From Polyodon spathula (Eukaryota > Chordata > Actinopteri > Acipenseriformes > Polyodontidae): 64,000 bases of DNA. A program made the translations under genes and the position numbers. Under the pieces are notes generated by a model. It was given only the letters and a program-made list of their open reading frames with translations, was not told where the DNA came from and did not search any database. Positions within the stretch are counted from its first letter, which is position 1; every line of letters begins with the position of its first letter. The DNA lies in the NCBI RefSeq assembly GCF_017654505.1, contig NC_054548.1:31819774-31883773 (forward strand). Reading direction: 5' to 3'. Below are positions 48,501 to 59,226 of the stretch, piece by piece.

Positions 48501-51500
48501 CGGTCGGGGTGCACAGTAGGTGTGACGTCCCCCTTGGCTGGGCCGACACATCAATCTTGTGGAACTGCAAGCAGTGTTGCTAACCCTTCAGTTCTTTCTG
48601 GAGATCAAGGGGAGATGCGTGCTTGTCCGGACGGACAACATGACAGTGGTGGCTTTCATCAACCACCAAGGTGGTACGAGGTCGCCCAGTCTCAACAGGG
48701 TGGTCACCAGGCTTCTGCTCTGGGCACACACCCACCTCCTCTCTCTCCGAGCGATTCATCTACCTAGAGTGGTAAACACTGCCACAGACCTCCTTTCGAG
48801 GCAGGTTCTGGACGGTGCAGATTGGACACTCCATCCCGAGGTAGTGAGCCTCATATGGGAGCGGTTCGGGTCAGCGGAGATCGATCTCTTTGCCTCCCGG
48901 GAGTAGACTCATTGCACCCTGTGGTTCTCCATAAAGAGAGATGAAGGGTGTCTAGGGGACGATGCACTGGCTCACCAGAGTAACTGTAGAATGAGCAGCA
49001 CGAATACTACACTCTGTCACAATTACAGGCAATCCCCAAGCCTGAAGAAACTATCCCAGCCGGGGTAGTACTATATTTATATTTAATAAGGCACAAATCA
49101 AGTAAGTAATGAAAATCTTAGCTCAGATGCTTTCACTCTTGGTGAAAAAGAAAAAGAGAATTTGCAAATGGCCGCAGTGTGCTTTTGTCGGGGCAACTCG
49201 TACTGCATCATGCACTCTCACAGAGTTTATTGGCATATATGCTTCAGTTCTTGGGTTCTTAAAGGGGAATAACCCATTAGTGATGGTTAATGTTTCTATT
49301 TCACAGAACCAGGGTTATGATAATAACCTGACGTTCTGCTGCTGTACTTCTGTTGAATGATGACTCATCCCTTGATATGTCGTCATAGCAGAGACAGAGC
49401 TGGTTGGCAGGCCTTACCGCAAAAAAGATGATTGCTTTGCGCTGGCAACCACCGCACTCTCTCCCCTATCGCCAATGGATCTTCTCTTACCTTGGTGTTG
49501 TTCATGTGGAGCTATCCATGGCTTGGATCCACGGTGCCAGGGGTGAGAATGTTCTAGCCTGGAAATCAGCTGCTGATATCATAAAGTCTATGTTGGTTGT
49601 ACCATTTGCTAACGGGGAGTGATGTGGGTTCTCAAGGTACTCTGGGTGGGGGGTGAGTGGAAAATTGGAATAGGGTCTTTTTCTGTCTTATTGCAATGTG
49701 CTATTTGTTAGGCAGTGCTTTACCAGTGGTAACATTCCAGAAACTTCTGGGCTTGATGGCAGCAGCTTCTCAATCCCTTCCCCTGGGCCTTTTACATATG
49801 TGGTCCCTACAGGTTTGGTTCAACAGGATGGTCCCTGTCTCCAGACTCTCTCTTGGTGGAAACAACCAACGCACCTGCGCTTAGGCGTCAGGCTGGGAGC
49901 AGTCACAAGAAGAGAAGTGATCACCACCGATGCCTCCAACCACGTTGGGGCGGAGTGCGGAACGGTCGGGGTGCACAGTAGGTGTGACGTCCCCCTTGGC
50001 TGGGCCGACACATCAATCTTGTGGAACTGCAAGCAGTGTTGCTAACCCTTCAGTTCTTTCTGGAGATCAAGGGGAGATGCGTGCTTGTCCGGACGGACAA
50101 CATGACAGTGGTGGCTTTCATCAACCACCAAGGTGGTACGAGGTCGCCCAGTCTCAACAGGGTGGTCACCAGGCTTCTGCTCTGGGCACACACCCACCTC
50201 CTCTCTCTCCGAGCGATTCATCTACCTAGAGTGGTAAACACTGCCACAGACCTCCTTTCGAGGCAGGTTCTGGACGGTGCAGATTGGACACTCCATCCCG
50301 AGGTAGTGAGCCTCATATGGGAGCGGTTCGGGTCAGCGGAGATCGATCTCTTTGCCTCCCGGGAGTAGACTCATTGCACCCTGTGGTTCTCCATAAAGAG
50401 AGATGAAGGGTGTCTAGGGGACGATGCACTGGCTCACCAGAGTAACTGTAGAATGAGCAGCACGAATACTACACTCTGTCACAATTACAGGCAATCCCCA
50501 AGCCTGAAGAAACTATCCCAGCCGGGGTAGTACTATATTTATATTTAATAAGGCACAAATCAAGTAAGTAATGAAAATCTTAGCTCAGATGCTTTCACTC
50601 TTGGTGAAAAAGAAAAAGAGAATTTGCAAATGGCCGCAGTGTGCTTTTGTCGGGGCAACTCGCACTGCATCATGCACTCTCACGAGAGTTTGTTGGCATA
50701 TATGCTTCAGTTCTTGGGTTCTTAAAGGGGAATAACCCATTAGTGATGGTTAATGTTTCTATTTCACAGAACCAGGGTTATGATAATAACCTGACGTTCT
50801 GCTGCTGTACTTCTGTTGAATGATGACTCATCCCTTGATATGTCGTCATAGCAGAGACAGAGCTGGTTGGCAGGCCTTACCGCAAAAAAGATGATTGCTT
50901 TGCGCTGGCAACCACCGCACTCTCTCCCCTATCGCCAATGGATCTTCTCTTACCTTGGTGTTGTTCATGTGGAGCTATCCATGGCTTGGATCCATGGTGC
51001 CAGGGGTGAGAATGTTCTAGCCTGGAAATCAGCTGCTGATATCATAAAGTCTATGTTGGTTGTACCATTTGCTAACGGGGAGTGATGTGGGTTCTCAAGG
51101 TACTCTGGGTGGGGGGTGAGTGGAAAATTGGAATAGGGTCTTTTTCTGTCTTATTGCAATGTGCTATTTGTTCCAAAATAAAAAAAAATAAAAAATTTGA
51201 TTACAAAAAAACAGCTCACACCTTCACAAACACCTTCCTATTGAGGAGTGTGTCTGGATTACAAGACCATGTTGTCTACTTTATCAGAAGACAGAGTGCA
51301 GAGAATAGCCACTTGTCTGAAACTTTTTCAGCTCAGCAGGAAACTCATAATAGTGACGTTTCAATGGTTTCTGGGTTGATGTTGATGGCAACAGCTGCCC
51401 AGACCCTCCCCTTGGGTTTTCTGAACATGCGCCCTCTCCAAGGCTGGTTCAACCCACATTAAACCATGGCCATATGCTGACAGTGTCTCAGCTGGGGCGC

Positions 51501-54500
51501 AATGTGGAACGGCAGGGGAGCACAAGGAGTATGGAGACCCTGCCACTAAATATTCTGGAATTGCAGGCGGTGTTTCTAGCCTTGCAGAATTTTTTACAGG
51601 AGGTGCAGGGCAGACAGGCTTGTCCGGATGTACAACACTACTGTGGTGGCATACATAAACCACCAGGGCGGCCTCAGGTCCTCCAGTCTCCACCGGGTTG
51701 CCCGCAAGCTGTTGCTTTGGATGCATCATCACCTTCTTTCACTGTGGGCAGAACATCTTCCCAGGGTGACGAATTGGGCAACGGACCTCCTTTCAAGGAC
51801 AGTCCCCAGTGCCTCAGAATGCAGTCTTCACCCAGAAGTGGTGAGCCTCATTTGGAAACGGTTCAGGAGAGCACAGGTTTTTGCCTGTTTGCCTCCTAAG
51901 AATCGACCTGTTGCGCCCTTTGGTTCTCAATAACGGGAGCTGGGGACCCACTGGGAATAGATGCTTTGGCACACCAGTGGCTGGCAGCTTCTGTATGCCT
52001 TTCCTCCACTAGCCATGCTCCTACTGTGCTTAGAAAACATCAGGCAAGACTGAGCCAGGGTGTTATAAATAGCCCTTTATTGGCTCAGGAGACTGTCGTT
52101 TTCAATCTGATACAGTTGCTGAGAGGCCAGTCGCGGAGTCTATCGAAACGCTGCGACCTTGAGTCAGACAGGTGGGATGTTGTGGAATCTCAACCTATCG
52201 AGCCTGCAGCTCTGGGTCTTGCCCCTGAACAGCACCATTTGAGCCATCTGGGACTTTCTAATAGAGTCATTGACACTACAGAATGCCAGAGCGCAATCCA
52301 CACTTTCCCAGTATGGGTACAGTGGGGCGTTTTTCAAATGTTGTGCCTGCCTAAGGGATTAGACCCTACAATCTGTCCAATAGCAGTTACTCTGCAAATT
52401 GTATATGTCTATTTGGGAGCCATTTTGGCTTGTCATGTTAAAATTGATTCAGTCTCCCCAGGAGCTCATTTCCTGGCAGGGCAATTTTTAAAGGGTGCTT
52501 GGTGGCTTGGTGGCTTAATGTGGTGCTAGAAGAGTTTATGAAGCCTCCCTTTGAGCCCATCTATTCAGCGGAGCTGAAATATTTATCATTGCAAGTGGCT
52601 TTTTTGCTCGCTATTACATGTTCCAAAAGCCTGCTTAATTTTTGCAGAAGCCAGGGCGAAAGTAACACTTCGCACTAATCCTATTTTTTTTTGTTGCCAA
52701 AAACATCTCGGCATTCCACATGAACCAGACGGTGGAGCTTGAGGCTCTTCATCCGCCTCCTTTCCAGTCTGTTAGAGAGCGGCAGCTTCATACACTTTGC
52801 CCGGTCCAGACACTAGCGTATTACGTGGAAAAAACCAAAAGTTGGAGGCAGTTTTTTTTTTTTTTTTATAATCTGTTATGGTGCTAAGTCCTATGGGAAA
52901 GCTCTGTCTATACAGAGGCAATCAAGATGGATCATACATACGGTTCAGACTGCATATGATCGAGCCAACTTGCCCACTCCAGAGAAGCTCACTACCCATT
53001 CTACCAGGGGCTTCGCAACTTCATGGGCTTTCTTCCAGGGCGCAACTGTCAGAGACATTTGCGATGTAGCGGTGTGGGCTACGCCCCACCCTTTTACACG
53101 ATTCAATTGGCTGAATGTTGTGGATCCACAAAACCCTGGTTTTGGAACAAGAGTGTTAAGGGCAGCCTTGAGCTTGATTCTTACAACATAAAATTAGAGG
53201 TGAGTTCCCCTCAATTTTTAAATTTTTTTTATAGCCCTGTTACTTGCACGGCGTTCCCCATGGTGATGTGCAAGGTGGCCTTGGCCGAGCCTCGAAGGTT
53301 TTCACTTGGTCTGCAATTTTCCTTGCGACAATTTTGGTATGTCTACTTATTAGGTAATGGTTACATTTTGTACATGAAAGGGAACCAGGATTATGATAAT
53401 AACCTAACAATTAATTTTGTTATCTACAGTCACTTTAAGGGGTATACCTAAATAAATACATAGCTATAGTATATTGGTACAGTACAACAATTTAGCAAAT
53501 CGCTATCTTGAAATCCTCCCATAAACCCATGTGTATGTTGTTAAGGATTATCAGATTAGTAGCATCTGCTTTCTCCTCCAGCATGTCTACAGAAAGCAGT
53601 CAGTATTCTGCCTGTGGGAAATTAAGTGGACCAAAGAACTTCCTTCCAGTCTGCAGTGTCAGTTTTCTGTCAACTTCTCTCCTGCAATCAGTGAAGAGGA
53701 ATCCACCTCTTTTAAACCCTATGTCTATGAATTTCAGTTGGAAAACATTGTTGTGAGTACCACATGTTGTCTAGTGCAGCTTTAAAAGGGTAAACATAAG
53801 AATATAAGAAAGTTACGAACGAGAGGGCTTTTTGGCCCATCTGTGATTGTTCAGTTTGTACCAACTGACTCTCTTTTCTAAGTCTGTCGCCACTCAATTT
53901 TCTTTACATTTATTAACATTAAATTTAATTTGCCATATTTCAGTCCAGTATTGGGGCTTAATCCCTTTTGGATTTCCTGGGCTTCGGCATGCGTGTCAGC
54001 CACTCCCAACAGCTCCAACTTTTAGATTGATTTTAGTAATATTATCTGATGGCAGTACAGCTTTTTGATTCCCTGCTATGTTCTCCACTAACAGACACTG
54101 TATAATGTAAAAGCAGAGATCTACCCAGTGCTGGGAGCAGAACACTGCAGAACTGGCTCCCTCTGCTCTCTAGAAGTTTCCATCACACGGCTTTCTGACC
54201 TCACAGAAGCAGATCAGGATGAATCTCTGACAGAATCTGATGGGCTGTGCACAACCAAGCTCATGTACGAAGGTAAAATTAATGCTAATTATTCAGATAT
54301 GTACACCTGTTTTAAGGGAGGCAACATCACTGTGTTTCTAACAGGGTTCCAACGAGTCATGGAATTTCTGGAAAGTCAGGGACAATTAAATCTGTTTCCC
54401 AGACAAGGAAAGTTGGGGAAATTTTACGAATTTTAGTTGTGGTAAAGCAATATCAGGGAAAATCACGTAAGAGTTTATTGCTGAGGTTGCTTAGCCACTT

Positions 54501-57500
54501 GCGCAAATGCCTTTTTTTTTCTCCACACTATTCAGGTTATACATTTTCCTGGCGATTTATTATCGAGCGTTCATTGGTTTTCTGCTATAGTGTTGCTATG
54601 GTTAGCGCATGTTTCTGTGTTTCACATCAGTTGTGTTTGTCATTCGTAGCCGCTGACAAAGTGAGTAGACTTTATGTAGCCATGCTAAGAGCAGCAAGCA
54701 TCGAGTTCGTTTGGAAAGGCGAAGTAAAGAAATAACTCAAAACATGGACATAACAGTTTCTGAGCAGCAACTGAGGTGGTTAATTCAAGAGCCAAGGCTG
54801 TAGACAGGGAGTCAGCAGCTACAAAAATTCTCTCCACACCCGGTACTGTAACTGAAAAAATCAAGAAGTGACGTTGCTTGAGGCCTCGGATTGTCGACAA
54901 ATAAGACGTTGGAAGCAGAGATTCACTGGTACTTGAAACTTACTCGGTTGCATTGGTCCTACTAGTCAGCAGTCTGCAGGTAAGTCTTCATTATTTGTAT
55001 CATTTTTCATTTTTTTAACCAAATTACCAGTTTTTATTAAAATCCAGATCGTTGTGTATAGTGAAAGGGAGTGACACTGCTTGAGTGCAAGCTCTGATAG
55101 TTTTATTTTTTTTAAATGTAACTTTATTTGAATTGCCAGTAGCCTGCAGAGCTGGGTTAAAAAATGCCCATGCGGTGAAATTCATTAACTTGTGTAGCTA
55201 ACGTTTTAAAGACAAATTGTGTATTGTACTGTGGGCACATAAGGACCTTTTTACACTGAACAAAAATATAAATGCAACATGCAACTATTTCAAAGATTTT
55301 ACTGAGTTACAGTTCATATAAGGAAATCAGTCAATTGAAATAAATTAATTAGACCTTAATCTATGGATTTCACATGACTGGGAATACAAATATGCATCTG
55401 TTCATTACAGATACCTTAAAAAAAAAAAAGGTAGGGGCGTGGATCAGAAAAACAGTCAGTATCTGGTGTGACCACCATTTGTCATGCAGCACGACACATC
55501 TCCTTCACATAGAGTTGATCAGGTTGTTGATTGTGGCCTGTGGAATGTTGTCCCACTCCTCTTCAATGGCTGAGCGAAGTTGCTGGATATTGGCGGGAAC
55601 ACGCTGTCGTACACGTCGATCCACAGCATCCCAAACATGCTCAATGGGTGACTTGTCTGGTGAGTATGCAGGCCATGGAAGAACTGTGACATTTTCAGCT
55701 TCTAGGAATTGTGTACAGATCCTTGCGACATGGGGCCGTGCATTATCATGCTGAAACATGAGGTGATGGCGGCGGATGAATGGCTTGATAATGGGCCTCA
55801 GGATCTCATCACTGTATCTCTGTGCATTCAAATTGCCATCGATTTAAAATGCAATTGTGTTCGTTGTCCGTAGCTTATGCCTGCCCATACCATAACCCCA
55901 CCGCCACCATGGGGCACTCTGTTCACAAAGTTGACATCAGCAAACTGCTCGCCCACACAACGCCATACACTCTGTCTGCCATCTACCCGGTACAGTTGAA
56001 ACCAGGATTCGTCCGTGAAGAGCACACTTCTCCAGCATGCCAGTGGCCATCGAAAGTGAATATTTGCCCACTGAAGTCGGTTACGATGCCAAACTGCAGT
56101 CAGGTCAAGACCCTGGTGAGGATGATGAGCACGCAGGTGAGCTTCCCTGAGACGGTTTCTGACAGTTTGTGCAGAAATTCTAAGGTATGCAAACCCACAG
56201 TTTCATCAGCTGTCCGAGTGGCTGGTCTCAGACGATCACGCAGGGGAAGAAGCCGGATGTGGAGATCCTGGGCTGGGGTGTTACACGTGGTCTGCGGTTG
56301 TGAGGCCGGTTGGACGTACTGCCAAATTCTCTAAAACGACGTTGGAGGCGGCTTATGGTAGAGAAATGAACATTCAATTCTCTGGCAACAGGTCTGGTGG
56401 ACATTCCTGCAGTCAGCATGCCAATTTCCTGTTCCCCCCCTTGTATCTGGCACTCCCCTAAACTTGAGACATCTGTGCATGTGTTTGTGTGACAAAACTC
56501 TCCGGACATTTTAGAGGGCCTGTTCCAATTTTACTCTACAGCACAAGGTAACTGAGATGGATTTTTTACAAAAATTAACTATTGTGTAACAACAAAAAAT
56601 AATCTTTAGTGGGGGGGGGGCTGGGGGTCCAGTTGATATTTTGGAGCGACCTGAATTTTTTTTGTTTTTAAAAAGGGATGGCTTAAGGTACATTATTAAT
56701 AATATTAAATTAATATTAAATTAATAGTAATATAATATTAATATTAAAATCTGCAGTGCAGGCCTATGTTCAAAAGCAGAAATAGAAATTCAATTAAATT
56801 AAAAAATGGTAATCTGCTTAATGTATTTTATGACTTACTGTCACAGAGACGGCCGAAGTGGGCGGCGTCAGAACCAGGAAAAGTAATGCAATACACAAAA
56901 CACAGGACGGATGAAATGAAGTGATGAAGATGCCTGTTGGCGCCGGTTTAATACAAAATAAAAGGTTTACACAAACACGAAAAACACAGGACACGGCACT
57001 CTACGCCAAAATAAATAGACAAACGAAAACAGACTAAACTTAACAAAACGGTGCACGGACAGACACTGACAAACACGGTGAGCGGATACTTTCTCCTATT
57101 ATTATTATTATTATTACTACTACTACTACTAATTTCCTCCGTCTCCAGTCCCGTTCTCCGCTCACCGAACACCCAACCCCAGTATGTGACAACGTGCATC
57201 TATATATACTATTGTGCTGGGATTCAATTACCAATTAATTATTCACTTGAATCCCAGCACGTAAATTAATAAAGTGCAATTCCCCATGCTCACATATTAC
57301 TACATTTTACTTGCACGTGAAGTGCTGTGCAATCCTCGTGCCTAAATACACATATACATTTTTAAACACTCGTGTTACACAGACCCGTTTATATCCCGTG
57401 TACCAATGTCTATACACCAACATTTAAACACACCACACGCAACACATAACAGATAATATACACAGGGGCGGGCACTTTGTTACATATACCCCCTCCTGTG

Positions 57501-59193
57501 CAAAGCACACATGGCCTCAATGGCCACCTCCCCCCTTAAAAGCCCAAAAGTCCCGCCCAAAGTCCTTGGCCAGGACCAGAGGCTTCCAGGGGCCCACAGG
57601 TCGTAATGCTGTCAGCAGGGTAGCATTCTCCTGCCAGGGTAGTCCTAGCAGCGGAAAGGCTGCTTGGGGTGTGGTCTCCTGACCTTCCCCCTTCTTCGGC
57701 GCCGGCAGCTCCCCTTGGTGGGGCTTCAACCACCGTTCTTCCTGCAGGGAAGAAACTGCAGAGGGAGCAGGTCTCCGGACCTCCCCCACGATCTCCGGCG
57801 GAGAAACTGCTGCTGGGGTTGGCGGTCTCCAGACCTCCTCCCCCTCCTCCGGCAGCGAAACTGCTGCTGGGGTTGGCGGTCTCCAGACCTCCTCCCCCTT
57901 CTTCGTGGCCGGCAGCTCCCCTTCGTGGGGTTCCGGCCACAGTACTTCCGGCTGTGATGCGGAGCGGCGGGCAACCCCAGGCGATGCAGAGCGGCGGGCA
58001 ACCCCAGGCGATGCAGAGCGGCGGGCAACCCCAGGCGATGCAGAGGCATCCTTGGGCGAAGCGAGGCTGGCATCCTTGGGCGAAGCGAGGCTGGCATCCT
58101 TGGGCGAAGCGAGGCTGGCAGTCAGGACAAGCTGGGGTGCGGGTGTTGGCCCTCTTTTCGGCCACTGCAGCCGGGAGGTTCTTCCCCGTGCTTCCCTCAG
58201 CAGCCTATGCAAGGGCTGCTGAGGACCGCCAGCATCTAGTCCTGGCCCTTCTGGTGCAGGGAGAGGCAGCTCCTGCTCCTCTCCCCCTGATGGAGGTGGA
58301 GGCAGAGGAAGCTCCAGCTCCTCTCCTCGTGATGGTGGGGGAAGTGATACCAGCAGGCATTCACCCTCTGCTGGTGGGGGAAGTGATACCAGCAGGCATT
58401 CACCCTCTGCTGGTGGGGGAAGTGATACCAGCAGGCATTCACCCTCTGCTGGTGGGGGAAGTGATACCAGCAGGCATTCACCCTCTGCTGGTGGGGGAAG
58501 TGACCCAGCAGGCATTCACCCTCTGCTGGTGGGGGAAGTGATACCAGCAGGCATTCACCCTCTGCTGGTGGACAGGGACCCAGCAGGCATTCACCCTCTG
58601 CTGGTGGCGGAGGCAGAGGCAGCTCCTGCTGCTCTGCTCCTGCCGGTGGAGGTGGCGGAGACAGAGGCAGCTCCTGCTGCTCTCCCCCTGCCGGTGGAGG
58701 TGGCGGAGGCAGAGGCAGCTCCTGCTGCTCTCCCCCTGCCGGTGGAGGTGGCGGAGGCAGAGGCAGCTCCTGCTGCTCTGCGCCTGCCGGTGGAGTTGGC
58801 GGAGGCAGAGGCAGCTCCTGCTGCTCTGCTCCTGCCCATGGAGGTAGGAGCGGCGTGTAGTCTCCTTGTGGTGGAGGTGGGAACGGTGTGTAGTCTCCCC
58901 TTGATACAGGGGACTGGTGCGGCTCTTCCTCCCTTGCAGGAGACTGGTGCGGCTGTGGAGACAGCGGTGGGACCTCTGCCTTCCTCTTCCCCTTTCCCCT
59001 TCTCTGCCACCTCCTCACCTTCCTCTCCTGCGGCAGTTCCTCCTCTCCTTCCTGGTAGGGGCAGCGCACCACCAGGTGCCCAAACTCCCCACAGGCAAGG
59101 CACCAGCTCTGGTCCTCCAGACCACCGAGGAACTCCTCCAGGTCCTGGCAGCCATCTCTCCAGTCCCAGCCTTCCATGTTTTTTTTTTTTGTT

Positions 59194-59226
<33 letters not shown>

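Larger units (their letters stand above)
48245..49706 (+). repeat. 1.46-kb tandem duplication, copy 1
   Basis: Starting at GTTAGGCAGTGCTTTACCAG, this unit recurs at 49707. It contains an RNase H-like region, a DIRS terminal repeat and an unrelated LINE-like piece. The two copies differ at only a few sites (for example 49191/50653 and a 2-base difference near 49217/50680). Confidence 0.92.
46062..53387 (+). mobile_element. DIRS-type (tyrosine recombinase) retroelement mosaic
   Basis: The block is bounded by 36-bp inverted repeats: 46062-46097, and 53352-53387 in reverse, matching at 34 of 36 positions (core GGTAATGGTTACATTT and GAAAGGGAACC). Inside are a gag-like ORF1, a DIRS-type reverse transcriptase, three RNase H-like regions and a tyrosine recombinase, in the order expected for DIRS. 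Stops and frameshifts are frequent. A 1,462-bp unit is duplicated in tandem, and internal terminal-repeat sequences at 49280-49330 and 50742-50793 show that more than one copy has contributed. Confidence 0.8.
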
